Positions 17,837-25,561 of a stretch of 64,000 nt of DNA are shown in pieces (the stretch's first letter is position 1; each line of letters begins with the position of its first letter). The DNA is from Gracilimonas sp. GTDB taxonomy: Bacteria; Bacteroidota; Rhodothermia; Balneolales; Balneolaceae. The notes under the pieces were generated by a model. It was not told the DNA's origin, did no database searches, and worked only from the letters and a program-made list of their open reading frames with translations. The translations under genes were made by a program, and so were the position numbers. The stretch spans positions 186,001 to 250,000 of the forward strand of contig NZ_JAEPPI010000003.1 in assembly GCF_017641085.1 (NCBI RefSeq), in the 5' to 3' direction.

Positions 17837-17867
17837 AAAAAAAGCCTCACCATTTGGTGAGGCTTTT
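17837..17867 (-). terminator. Intrinsic terminator after the YegP-like gene
   Basis: A 12-bp perfect stem AAAAGCCTCACC/GGTGAGGCTTTT with a 4-nt ATTT loop is followed by T on the minus strand. It lies 22 bp past the stop codon at 17890. Confidence 0.88.
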
Positions 17868-17889
17868 AAAGTTCTACAAAAAAGTTGTT

Positions 17890-18060
17890 CTAAAACTTCC
17901 GCAGGTAACTGGTGCATTCGTTGCAATCTTTACCATCTTTGCGGGCGTCTTCTTCTTTTTCAAAACCTTGACTTGAAAAGGCCTCAATATCTCCGCTTTT
18001 GGAGACTCGTCTCCATCTCCATTCGCCTTTAACGTCTTGGTATAACTCGCATTTAGCCAT
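17890..18060 (-). CDS. Small YegP/DUF1508-like protein
   Basis: This 56-residue ORF begins at 18060 and reads MAKCELYQDVKGEWRWRRVS at the start. The pattern G-E-W-R-W-R, a Ser/Gly turn, then a strand and a helix with E-E-D-A-R-K resembles one repeat of the YegP/DUF1508 fold (about 50 residues per unit). Four Cys (C4, C45, C48 and a neighbour context DCNECTSYL) could bind a metal or form disulfides. It has its own strong terminator, which supports a real gene. The function of this family is not known. Confidence 0.75.
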   Translation of the reverse strand: MAKCELYQDVKGEWRWRRVSKSGDIEAFSSQGFEKEEDARKDGKDCNECTSYLRKF

Positions 18061-18143
18061 AGGTAAGTATCTGATTTATTGGTAATTAACTATCTCCAAG
18101 TATAGCCAAAATGCTGCTTTTAAGCAATTCTGAGCGGTTTAGG

Positions 18144-18227
18144 AATGAAAAATTCAAAATGTAGAATTAAAAATTACCTGAACTCAGGAGTAATTTTTAA
18201 TCTTTAATTTTTCATTTTTAATTATTT
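18144..18227. repeat. Heptad-periodic inverted repeat (A/T type)
   Basis: Twelve in-phase 7-bp units fill this stretch. The left five are of the AATnnAA type (AATGAAA, AATTCAA, AATGTAG, AATTAAA, AATTACC), then two central units, then five of the complementary ATTTTTA type. The two arms form a long hairpin. The last unit runs over the OsmC stop codon. Confidence 0.7.
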
Positions 18228-18638
18228 GATTTCGTAGTCGTAGCTAATCTCGGAGCCTTTCTCCAGTGCTTTGGAAACCGAGCAGTATTTGGTGATGGAC
18301 AAATCTAAGGCACGCTGAACTTTTTTGGGATCCAGATTCCCGGACAGGATAAAATGCAGGTGTATGGTTTTATACTCAGAATAACCGGCATCCAGCTTTT
18401 GTTTGTCGGCATCCACTTCTACTTTAAGATCGGTGAGGTCTTGTTTTTGCTTTTCGAGGATCGATATTACATCAATAGCGCTGCACCCGCCAATACCGGC
18501 CAGCAACAATTGCATGGGGCTTAATCCGCCTTCGAGTCCGCCAATATTATTTTTGCCATCAATTCGGATTTTTCCATCAGTTTCGTTTTCTGCTTCCATG
18601 TGGAAGTCTTTGCCAAGCCAGGTTACATCAATTTTCAT
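18222..18638 (-). CDS. OsmC-family peroxiredoxin-like protein
   Basis: This 138-residue protein has the OsmC/Ohr fold, with the first redox Cys in GIGGCSAIDVISIL and the second in SITKYCSVSKALE. It is closer to the YhfA/OsmC-like branch than to Ohr itself. Such proteins reduce organic hydroperoxides with thiol help. The gene is divergent from the histidine operon and ends inside an A/T-rich heptad hairpin that may serve as its terminator. Confidence 0.88.
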   Translation of the reverse strand: MKIDVTWLGKDFHMEAENETDGKIRIDGKNNIGGLEGGLSPMQLLLAGIGGCSAIDVISILEKQKQDLTDLKVEVDADKQKLDAGYSEYKTIHLHFILSGNLDPKKVQRALDLSITKYCSVSKALEKGSEISYDYEIK

Positions 18639-18790
18639 AAATATCAGGTTAGTTAATTCACTTTGAAGGAAGGTAAAGAAATGAAAGCTGTTGAACCACG
18701 GAAAGGATTACTAAAGCTGAGAGCCTTAACTGAACGAAATAAGTGATCAATCCAGTTTAATTATCAAATTATAAAGACGAATAAAAACAG

Positions 18791-18822
18791 TTGACCCAAT
18801 AACAAAGCTTTGCCTATATTTG
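18791..18822 (+). promoter_or_regulatory. Promoter of the histidine operon
   Basis: TTG (18791-18793), a 21-nt spacer and TATATTTG (18815-18822) match -33 TTG / -7 TAnnTTTG exactly. The -7 box ends 5 nt before the ATG of the leader peptide, so the transcript would begin at or next to that ATG. Confidence 0.7.
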
Positions 18823-18827
18823 AAGCA

Positions 18828-18914
18828 ATGAAAGACGCACTCCTACATATCCATCATCTTTCGCTCGATGTCCATCATGCCCATCGCGGACATCATCATA
18901 TCCATGTGCATTAA
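18828..18914 (+). CDS. hisL: Histidine operon leader peptide
   Basis: This 28-codon ORF starts MKDALLHIHHLSLDVHHAH and ends in HHHIHVH before TAA. Eleven of 28 residues are His, at positions 7, 9, 10, 16, 17, 19, 22-24, 26 and 28. It lies between a consensus promoter and hisG, and its last codons enter a hairpin followed by a T-run. This is the classic layout of transcription attenuation: ribosomes stall at CAU codons when His-tRNA is scarce and change the folding of the leader RNA. All eleven His codons are CAT. The ORF is too short for ordinary gene calling. Confidence 0.88.
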   Translation: MKDALLHIHHLSLDVHHAHRGHHHIHVH

Positions 18915-18928
18915 TTGCACCTTTTTTG
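18867..18928 (+). promoter_or_regulatory. Attenuator hairpins of the his leader
   Basis: One stem pairs GATGTCC (18867-18873) with GGACATC (18888-18894). A second pairs GTGCA (18906-18910) with TGCAC (18916-18920) and is followed by six T (18922-18927), acting as the terminator. The ACAT at 18890-18893 can pair instead with ATGT at 18904-18907 and would break the terminator. The terminator stem is only 5 bp, so the model needs testing; the layout is an inference. Confidence 0.5.
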
Positions 18929-18973
18929 ACCTTTTATCTACCTATTTTCTAATTCTTATTACTTACTAATTTC

Positions 18974-19855
18974 ATGAACAGAACAAAAGATTCTTCTACC
19001 TCTTTACGTATTGCTATTCAAAAAAGCGGTCGCCTGACTGATAAGACCATCGACTTACTGGAGGGCATCGGTATAGAGTTCGATAACTATAAGCGGAACC
19101 TGATTGTTAAAACCCGAAATTTTGATGTTGAGCTTTTATTGCTGCGCGATGATGACATCCCCGAGTATGTACAGGATGGTGTGTGCGATCTGGGTTTTGT
19201 GGGAGCCAACGAAACCCAGGAAACAGGCGCAGATGTAACCCCGATTCGGGATCTTCAATACGGGAAGTGCCGGCTTTCATTAGCAGCACCTAAAGACGGA
19301 GATATTCAGTCGCCACAGGATTTTGAAGGGAAGAAAGTAGCAACGAGCTATCCAAATTTGACCCGTCGTTTCTTCGAAGAACGAGATATAAATATTCAGA
19401 TTGTTGAAATATCCGGAGCTGTAGAAATAGCCCCTCAGCTTAAAGTAGCCGACGCCATTGTGGATCTGGTTTCCAGCGGAGGCACGCTGAAAGCAAACGG
19501 ACTGGTTGAGCTGGATACCATTCTGCACTCACAAACCCAGCTCATCCGAACCAACAAAGAACTTTCACCCGGCAAAAAGGAGCTGATTGAACGGTTTTTA
19601 GTGAGGATGGACGGCTATCAAAAAGCTGCGAAAAGCCGCTACATTATGATGAATGCATCCACATCCAATGTGGAAAGGATTAAGGAAATTATTCCTTCCA
19701 TGAAAAGCCCTACGGTGATGCCGTTGGCGGATAACGATATGGTAGCTATTCATACCGTGATTCCCCTGGATAAATTCTGGACAGTGATGGAAGAACTAAA
19801 AGAAGCAGGCGCTTCGGATATCGTAATGCTGCCCATTGAAAGCATGATCCTGTAG
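18974..19855 (+). CDS. hisG: ATP phosphoribosyltransferase (long form)
   Basis: This 293-residue enzyme carries out step 1 of histidine synthesis, joining ATP and PRPP. It starts LRIAIQKSGRL, with GANETQETG and the PRPP loop around VDLVSSGGTLKANGL. The length and the C-terminal ACT-like regulatory domain (about 215-293, with MPLADNDMVAIHTVI) mark the long, histidine-inhibited form that needs no HisZ. It is the first structural gene after the leader peptide. hisD follows after an unusually long 227-bp gap that holds a heptad repeat. Confidence 0.97.
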   Translation: MNRTKDSSTSLRIAIQKSGRLTDKTIDLLEGIGIEFDNYKRNLIVKTRNFDVELLLLRDDDIPEYVQDGVCDLGFVGANETQETGADVTPIRDLQYGKCRLSLAAPKDGDIQSPQDFEGKKVATSYPNLTRRFFEERDINIQIVEISGAVEIAPQLKVADAIVDLVSSGGTLKANGLVELDTILHSQTQLIRTNKELSPGKKELIERFLVRMDGYQKAAKSRYIMMNASTSNVERIKEIIPSMKSPTVMPLADNDMVAIHTVIPLDKFWTVMEELKEAGASDIVMLPIESMIL

Positions 19856-19861
19856 AATATC

Positions 19862-19896
19862 GAACAAGGAACATTGAACATTCAATATTGAAGGGT
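19862..19896. repeat. Heptad repeat in the hisG-hisD gap
   Basis: Five in-phase 7-bp units are seen (GAACAAG, GAACATT, GAACATT, CAATATT, GAAGGGT) with a TTGAA/TTCAA inverted core. The first 17 bases (GAACAAGGAACATTGAA) recur at 28786-28802, at the start of another gene. Confidence 0.6.
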
Positions 19897-20082
19897 GATT
19901 TGATTCATAAAGTGCATTAGTCGAAAACATAGCCAGCTTTGCGAAGACTTTGCGTTCAAAAACGACTATGAGAATAAAGAAAAACATGTGTTATCAAGTC
20001 AGATACATGAACACTATTCCTTGTCCCATTACAGTTCGTTTCGTTACCTGGAGGCACTTACTTCAACTATAATAAAATTGAA

Positions 20083-21369
20083 ATGAGAACTTATAACTAT
20101 AGAGATTTAAAACCGGCACAACTCACGGAGTTGCTGAAGCGACCGAAAATCGACTTTGCCTCTATTTTTAGTACGGTACAACCTATCATTGAAGCAGTTG
20201 AAAACGATGGGGATGAAGCGGTCAGAAAGTTTACCCATAAGTTTGATGGGGTAGATTTGGATGAGGTCTGTTTCAACCCGATGAAGCAGGAAGTATCGTT
20301 ATCAAAAGAAGCAAAAGAGGCTATTGATACGGCATTCGACAATATTTATGCCTTCCATAAAGCGCAGGTTCCGGCTCCGTTAGAAATTGAAACCATGCCG
20401 GGCGTACGATGTATGAAGGTGGCGAGACCCATTGAACGGGTAGGATTTTATGTGCCGGGTGGAACGGCGGTATTACCATCAACAGCTATGATGCTGACCA
20501 TACCTGCTATGATTGCCGGCTGCTCAACAAAAGTGCTGGCAACTCCACCCGGAAAAGACGGTAGTATAGCTCCTGAAATTATTTATATCGCACAAAAAGC
20601 CGGTGTGGAAACGATTTTGAAAGCCGGCGGAGCACAGGCGGTAGCAGCGATGGCTGTCGGTACGGAATCGGTCCCAAAAGTGGATAAGATATTCGGGCCG
20701 GGTAATCAGTATGTGACGGCAGCAAAAATGATTCTACAAAACTCGGAAGCTCAAATCAGTATTGATATGCCGGCCGGTCCTTCTGAAGTATTGGTTATAG
20801 CGGATGGGCAGGCAAACCCGGCTTATGTAGCCGCAGATCTGCTTTCGCAGGCCGAGCATGGCCAAGACAGCCAAGTTGTACTGGTTGCCACGGCTGCTTT
20901 TGATCTGAAAAAACTGGAACAGCAATTGGAAGATCAGTTGCAGGAACTTCCACGAAAAGACATTGCCAAAGAAGCCCTCGAACATAGCTTTATACTTAAC
21001 GTAGAGGATCTGAATCAGGCCTTTGACTTCTCAAACGAATATGCTCCTGAACATTTAATTGTGAATGTGGAAGAAGCAGAAAGTTATATGGAAAAGATTA
21101 CCAATGCCGGTTCTGTTTTTCTGGGGCAGTTGACGCCGGAAAGCGTAGGTGATTATGCATCGGGAACCAATCACACCCTGCCTACCTATGGGTATGCGCG
21201 GATGTACAGCGGGGTAAACCTCGCGGCCTTCCAAAAATCGGTAACCATGCAGGTACTGAGTGAAGAAGGGTTAAAAAATTTGGGTCCCACAGTGGAAAAA
21301 CTCGCAGAATTGGAAGAGCTTCAGGCACATAAAAATGCTGTAAGCATCCGGTTAAAAGACATACAATAA
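20083..21369 (+). CDS. hisD: Histidinol dehydrogenase
   Basis: This 428-residue enzyme makes the last two steps of histidine synthesis, the NAD-dependent oxidation of histidinol to histidine. Visible motifs are [57 protein letters not shown] (zinc ligands Gln and His) and PEHLIV with the catalytic His, plus the late [13 protein letters not shown]. Length is normal. hisC follows after 115 bp. Confidence 0.98.
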   Translation: MRTYNYRDLKPAQLTELLKRPKIDFASIFSTVQPIIEAVENDGDEAVRKFTHKFDGVDLDEVCFNPMKQEVSLSKEAKEAIDTAFDNIYAFHKAQVPAPLEIETMPGVRCMKVARPIERVGFYVPGGTAVLPSTAMMLTIPAMIAGCSTKVLATPPGKDGSIAPEIIYIAQKAGVETILKAGGAQAVAAMAVGTESVPKVDKIFGPGNQYVTAAKMILQNSEAQISIDMPAGPSEVLVIADGQANPAYVAADLLSQAEHGQDSQVVLVATAAFDLKKLEQQLEDQLQELPRKDIAKEALEHSFILNVEDLNQAFDFSNEYAPEHLIVNVEEAESYMEKITNAGSVFLGQLTPESVGDYASGTNHTLPTYGYARMYSGVNLAAFQKSVTMQVLSEEGLKNLGPTVEKLAELEELQAHKNAVSIRLKDIQ

Positions 21370-21384
21370 GTAAACCTAATTAGT

Positions 21385-21473
21385 GTCGTTTTGAGTGAAA
21401 GCGAAGAGGTATGCATGAAAATTGATGGTAACTATTTCAAGCAAAGATCCTTCGCAGGTATGCTCATGATGAC
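21385..21473. repeat. Dispersed imperfect palindrome in the hisD-hisC gap
   Basis: The arms run from 21385 (GTCGTTTTGAGTGAAAGCG) and back from 21473 (right arm complement GTCATCATGAGCATACCTG), and GCAAAGATCC lies inside. This is of the GTCATYCTGAGYGAAGCGAAGGATC type of dispersed repeat seen in many bacterial genomes. It fills most of the 115-bp gap between hisD and hisC. Confidence 0.55.
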
Positions 21474-21484
21474 TTTTTAAGTAT

Positions 21485-22540
21485 ATGAGCAAAAAAATAA
21501 ATATTGACGCCTTAGTACGGGAAAACATCCGAAACCTGAAGCCTTACCGAAGTGCACGGGACGACTTTGACCGGGGAATTTTGCTGGATGCCAACGAAAA
21601 CAGTATGGGAGCTCCTTTTGAGGACGATTTGGAGCTAAACCGTTACCCGATGCCGTACCAGGAGGAGTTGCGGGAAAAAATAGCTGCCTTCCGAGATGTT
21701 CATAAAGAAAATGTATTTGTAGGAGTAGGCAGTGATGAAGCCATTGATTTGTTGTTTCGGGTGTTTTGTATCCCCGGGAAAGACCGGGTGATTGTAAACC
21801 CGCCTACGTACGGAATGTATAAAGTATCGGCAAATATAAATGACGTTCAGGTGGATGAAGTGCTGCTGACCGAGGGATTTCAGCTTCAGCCGGAAAAGAT
21901 TCTGGATGCGGTTCAGCCCGAAACAAAAATCATATTTATTTGTTCGCCCAACAACCCAACGGCAAACAGCATGAATATTTCGGATGTGGTGAGGGTGCTG
22001 GAAGGTTTTAACGGAATTGTGGTGGTAGATGAAGCCTATATCGACTTCAGCAGGCAGGGAAGTCTGGCCAATAACCTTAATGATTTTCCAAATCTCGTAG
22101 TGTTGCAAACCATGTCTAAATCGTTTGGCTTGGCGGGAATCAGACTCGGAATTGCACTGGCCAACCCGGAGGTTATTTCATACATGATGAAGGTGAAGGC
22201 TCCCTACAATGTGAATAAACTGACCTCAAAAAAAGCAATACAGGCCTTTTCCAACCTGGAGAATATCACTACAAATATTAAGTCCATTTTGAAAGAAAGG
22301 GAACGGGTCATCAACAAGCTGATTAAGTATGAGGCCGTTGACTATGTGTACCCGACCGATGCGAACTTCATTCTCTTTAAGATTAAAAATGCCATGGATG
22401 TTTATAAAAAAATGGCTGAAGAAGGGGTTATCATTCGATACCGGGGAAATGAACCTCATTGCGAAGACTGTCTGAGGCTGACCATTGGAACTCAGGCAGA
22501 AAACGACCGGTTTTTCGAAGCCTTAGATAAGATTAAATAG
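21485..22540 (+). CDS. hisC: Histidinol-phosphate aminotransferase
   Basis: This 351-residue PLP enzyme transfers the amino group from glutamate to imidazole-acetol phosphate. It shows LDANENSMGAP near the start, NPPTYGMYKVSA, CSPNNPTAN, VVDEAYIDFS and the PLP-lysine motif TMSKSFGLAGIRLG, then CEDCLRLTIGT near the end. These are standard for class I/II fold HisC. hisB starts 56 bp downstream. Confidence 0.97.
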   Translation: MSKKINIDALVRENIRNLKPYRSARDDFDRGILLDANENSMGAPFEDDLELNRYPMPYQEELREKIAAFRDVHKENVFVGVGSDEAIDLLFRVFCIPGKDRVIVNPPTYGMYKVSANINDVQVDEVLLTEGFQLQPEKILDAVQPETKIIFICSPNNPTANSMNISDVVRVLEGFNGIVVVDEAYIDFSRQGSLANNLNDFPNLVVLQTMSKSFGLAGIRLGIALANPEVISYMMKVKAPYNVNKLTSKKAIQAFSNLENITTNIKSILKERERVINKLIKYEAVDYVYPTDANFILFKIKNAMDVYKKMAEEGVIIRYRGNEPHCEDCLRLTIGTQAENDRFFEALDKIK

Positions 22541-22596
22541 AAGCCGGATGATACCGGCATTCGGATTATTATAGATTCAGATTAAAAATTGGACCC

Positions 22597-23481
22597 ATGT
22601 TAATAGCTATCACAAAAAATGCACTTTCCGATCCTGATGAGAAGTTCAGTTTCAGGAAGAATTCTCTTATCTCATTAAAAAGGATCTGTGAGTCCGGCCA
22701 TACTTTATTGATAGAGGATGCGGAGATTTCTGAAGAACAGGCTTTATTGTTGGACCAAGAGCACATCTCCTATGAAAAAGAAGGAGAAGCTGATTTAGTG
22801 ATTTCCGGTTCTGAACAGCAGCTGAAACTGCTTAAAGTAGAGAACGAGCTGCTGTCCTCTGAAAACTGGGAAGCTGTGGTGAGGTTCATTACCCGGGAAG
22901 CCCGAAAGGCATCTCTTCAGCGGAAGACCAATGAAACGGATATCAGTATCAATATAAACCTGGACGGAACCGGAAAGGCCGATATATCTACCGGATTGAA
23001 CTTTTTTGATCATATGCTGGATCAAATTGCACGCCATGGGTTAATTGACCTTAAATTGAGTTGCAAAGGGGATCTGGAAGTGGACGAACATCATACCATT
23101 GAAGATGTGGCCATCGCATTGGGTGAAGTGATTACCAAAGCCCTTGGAAATAAGAAGGGAATTGAGCGCTATGGCTTTGTTCTGCCGATGGATGAAGCAC
23201 AGGCTACAGTGGCGATAGACCTGTCCGGGCGTCCGTTTTTAGTGTTTGAAGGCGACTTCATGAGAGAGTATGTAGGCGATATGCCTACCGAGATGATTAA
23301 ACATTTTTTTTATAGCCTGGCAATGAACTTGAAGGCAACGATTCATGTTAGCTTTTCAGGTGAAAATGATCACCATAAAATTGAAGCATGCTTTAAGGGT
23401 TTAGCCCGGGCTTTAAAGATGGCTATAGAACAGAACGGGCGCATCAAAAATCTGATCCCAAGTTCAAAAGGGACGTTGTAG
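22597..23481 (+). CDS. hisB: Imidazoleglycerol-phosphate dehydratase with a degenerate N-terminal domain
   Basis: This 294-residue protein has a complete IGP dehydratase domain from about residue 101: FFDHMLDQIARHG, DEHHTIEDVAIALGE, FVLPMDEAQA, TEMIKHFFYS, NDHHKIEACFKGLARAL and SSKGTL, with the paired His motifs that bind manganese. The first 100 residues are not part of this domain. Their position and the pattern ISLKRICESGHTLLIEDAE recall the HAD histidinol-phosphatase half of the E. coli-type fused HisB, but the DxDGT catalytic motif is absent and the region is about 65 residues shorter. It probably keeps only dehydratase activity. Confidence 0.93.
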   Translation: MLIAITKNALSDPDEKFSFRKNSLISLKRICESGHTLLIEDAEISEEQALLLDQEHISYEKEGEADLVISGSEQQLKLLKVENELLSSENWEAVVRFITREARKASLQRKTNETDISININLDGTGKADISTGLNFFDHMLDQIARHGLIDLKLSCKGDLEVDEHHTIEDVAIALGEVITKALGNKKGIERYGFVLPMDEAQATVAIDLSGRPFLVFEGDFMREYVGDMPTEMIKHFFYSLAMNLKATIHVSFSGENDHHKIEACFKGLARALKMAIEQNGRIKNLIPSSKGTL

Positions 23482-23488
23482 ATTATTT

Positions 23489-24100
23489 ATGATAGGAATC
23501 ATCAAGTATAAGGCCGGAAACACTGCCTCTGTCGCAAATGCACTGGACAGACTGGGCGCACAATTTTTCTTTGCAGAAACCCCTGAAGAGCTGGAACAGG
23601 CAAAAGCAGTGATATTTCCCGGTGTTGGACACGCCGGTGCAGCTATGAAATCGCTCGAAGAAAAGGGAGTGGATCAATGGCTGAAACTTACAGATAAACC
23701 GGTTTTGGGAATTTGTGTGGGAATGCAGCTATTATTTGAGTCCTCCACGGAAGGTGATACGGTTGGCCTTGGGATTATTCCCGGCTCCCTAAAGAAGTTT
23801 GACGAGACCCAGGCGAAAGTACCACACATGGGGTGGAATAAACTACATGATCCCCAAAAGCATGCTATTCTCAAAAACCTGATTGACAAACACTACCTCT
23901 ACTTTGTGCACAGCTATTACGCACCGGTAGGTGAATATACCCTGGCAACCTGTAACTATATCAATGATTTTTCGGCCATCGTTGCCAAAGACAACTTCGT
24001 TGGGGTACAATTTCACCCTGAAAAATCAGGCAGCGTGGGATCCATGATTTTGCAAAACTTTCTCGACATGGTGTACTCCCCTGAAAAAGTGAAGATTTAA
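23489..24100 (+). CDS. hisH: Imidazole glycerol phosphate synthase, glutaminase subunit
   Basis: This is a 203-residue class I glutamine amidotransferase. The nucleophile Cys lies in GICVGMQLLFE, and the catalytic His-Glu pair in GVQFHPEKSG. It frees ammonia from glutamine and passes it to HisF. It begins 7 bp after hisB and is the last his gene here. hisA, hisF and hisI/E, which usually follow, are absent from the window, so its partner HisF must be made from another locus. Confidence 0.97.
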   Translation: MIGIIKYKAGNTASVANALDRLGAQFFFAETPEELEQAKAVIFPGVGHAGAAMKSLEEKGVDQWLKLTDKPVLGICVGMQLLFESSTEGDTVGLGIIPGSLKKFDETQAKVPHMGWNKLHDPQKHAILKNLIDKHYLYFVHSYYAPVGEYTLATCNYINDFSAIVAKDNFVGVQFHPEKSGSVGSMILQNFLDMVYSPEKVKI

Positions 24101-24215
24101 GCTGCACATTAAGTCGGGTATAAACACTTTTCTCTTCATCACATCTTAACCTCCGGTGTGTAATTTGTTTTGTTCCATCATTTGCTTAAATAGGGGCAAA
24201 ATCAGGAGGTTTATG

Positions 24216-24965
24216 ATGCTTAAGTCACTATCACTGTTTTTATTAGCCGCATTTGTTTTATGTGAATGCTTGCCGGCACAGGACGCTACACAAATTATTG
24301 AACAAGCTAACGAAAGGATGCAGGGTGAAAGCTCAAAAGCTGAGATGACCATGCAGATTGTTCGTCCGAATTGGGAGCGAAGTGTTTCTTTTAAGAGCTG
24401 GAGCAAAGGAGAAGATTTCAGCCTTATTTTGATTACAGCTCCTGCAAGAGACGAGGGTACAGCTTTTCTAATGAGAGAGAATGAAATCTGGAATTGGCTG
24501 CCGGATGTAAACAGAACTATTAAAATGCCCCCGTCTATGATGAGTCAGTCCTGGATGGGTTCAGACTTTTCAAACAACGATTTGGTGAGGGAATCTTCAA
24601 TCGTTACCGATTATACCCACAAGCTTTTGCAGGATACCACTATAAACGGGTACGATTGTTACAGAATTGAAATGATACCGAAACCGGAAGCGCCCATCGT
24701 ATGGGCAAAGGTTCATACCTTTATTTCTAAAGATGAATATTTGCAGTTGCGATCTGAGTTTTATGATGAAGATGATTTTTTAGTAAGAATCATGAAGGGT
24801 TCAGAAGTGAAAGAGATAGGAGGAAGATTAATCCCCACTAAATTGGAAATGATACCGCTGGAAGATGAGGGTAACAAAACCATCGTTACCTACCAAAACC
24901 TGGATTTCAATATCGATATCTCTAACCAGTTTTTCAGCATACAGAATATGAAAAGAATACAGTGA
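24216..24965 (+). CDS. LolA-like outer-membrane lipoprotein-sorting protein
   Basis: This 249-residue protein has a signal peptide (MLKSLSLFLLAAFVLCECLPA). The mature part has the pattern of the LolA-like proteins of PF17131: an early E-Q-A-N-E-R-M-Q-G segment, MTMQIVRPNWER, TAPARDEGTAFL and NWLPDVNRTIKMPPSMMSQSWMGSDFSNND. The start was set by a strong AGGAGG (24204-24209); an ATG at 24213 also exists but is too close. It heads a unit with two FtsX-like permeases and an ATPase, so it may carry lipid or lipoprotein from that exporter to the outer membrane. Confidence 0.85.
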   Translation: MLKSLSLFLLAAFVLCECLPAQDATQIIEQANERMQGESSKAEMTMQIVRPNWERSVSFKSWSKGEDFSLILITAPARDEGTAFLMRENEIWNWLPDVNRTIKMPPSMMSQSWMGSDFSNNDLVRESSIVTDYTHKLLQDTTINGYDCYRIEMIPKPEAPIVWAKVHTFISKDEYLQLRSEFYDEDDFLVRIMKGSEVKEIGGRLIPTKLEMIPLEDEGNKTIVTYQNLDFNIDISNQFFSIQNMKRIQ

Positions 24966-25002
24966 TCAGTAAACAGTTGTACAATGAACAGTAAACAGTG
25001 AT
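24960..25002. repeat. Left heptad array flanking the IVP gene (CAGTnnn units)
   Basis: The units CAGTGAT, CAGTAAA, CAGTTGT, then (after a 1-nt slip) CAATGAA, CAGTAAA and CAGTGAT are seen. The array overlaps the stop codon of the LolA-like gene. Its CAGTGATCAGT start is matched in inverse orientation at 25563-25573. Confidence 0.65.
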
Positions 25003-25032
25003 TAGATAGTATAGGTAAATTTTTTAGCATAC

Positions 25033-25102
25033 ACTGCTAACTGCTAACTGCTAACTGCTAACTGCTAACTGCTAACTGCTAATTGCTAACTGCTAACTGC
25101 AC
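25033..25102. repeat. Tandem ACTGCTA heptamer array
   Basis: Ten 7-bp units lie head to tail. Eight are exact ACTGCTA, one is ATTGCTA and the last is ACTGCAC. The array ends 5 bp before the stop codon of the opposite-strand IVP gene. Confidence 0.9.
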
Positions 25103-25107
25103 CCTGT

Positions 25108-25461
25108 TTATCGATTAATGCGTGTTGTTTTAAGAATGGAGAATAAGATTTTGGCGAGTTCATCAGCATCTTCGTACATACTGTTGTACAGTTTTTCATC
25201 AATAAAGTCAGTGTCTTTAAGAAGAGAAAGCCAATATTTTGTTTCAAGACATTCTTTATATGATATGGATAACTTTGCTGAAAAGTCAGCTTTTGAAATA
25301 CCACCATTAGCTTCGGCAATATTTGCACCGATGCTGGTTCCACTTTTTAAAAGTTGTTTTGAAATAATGAACTCTTTTTTATCAGAGCTTAAAAACTGGT
25401 ACGCTTTTACTATCCGAACGGCAAATGCGTACGCCTTTTCATATAGATTATTACCTCTCAT
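25108..25461 (-). CDS. Four-helix-bundle protein (23S rRNA intervening-sequence protein family)
   Basis: This 117-residue protein starts MRGNNLYEKAYAFAVRIVKA. The KSGTSIGANIAEANGG segment and the closing E-x-x-E-x-x-Y-W-L-x-L-L pattern mark the S23/IVP four-helix-bundle family (TIGR02436). These genes were first seen inside 23S rRNA insertions, but most stand alone; the role is unsettled. I took the ATG at 25461 because homologs begin here; a longer frame to 25560 is open. It lies against the direction of the surrounding ABC operon and between heptad arrays, so it looks inserted. Confidence 0.85.
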   Translation of the reverse strand: MRGNNLYEKAYAFAVRIVKAYQFLSSDKKEFIISKQLLKSGTSIGANIAEANGGISKADFSAKLSISYKECLETKYWLSLLKDTDFIDEKLYNSMYEDADELAKILFSILKTTRINR

Positions 25462-25561
25462 GATACTATTACTTCGTTGTACATTGTACCCTGTTAGAGC
25501 AATGTCAAAAGAAATCCTTACAAGATTTTTTAGTGAAAGAAGAAAAACCTTTGCCCACACC

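Noticed and set aside
18682-18747. Possible 21-codon ORF with a purine-rich upstream between osmC and the his leader
   Set aside because: There is no conserved pattern, no promoter match and no link to the downstream genes; it can arise by chance.
22543-22558. GCCGG/CCGGC hairpin between hisC and hisB as a terminator
   Set aside because: It has a 5-bp stem with no T-run; it is more likely of no effect on transcription.
24156-24965. 269-residue form of the LolA-like protein
   Set aside because: The upstream 20 residues put a Cys-rich stretch before the signal peptide, and a strong AGGAGG points to the start at 24216.
25033-25102. CRISPR array in the 24.9-25.6 kb repeats
   Set aside because: The repeats are 7 bp long and directly joined without spacers, and no cas gene is present.
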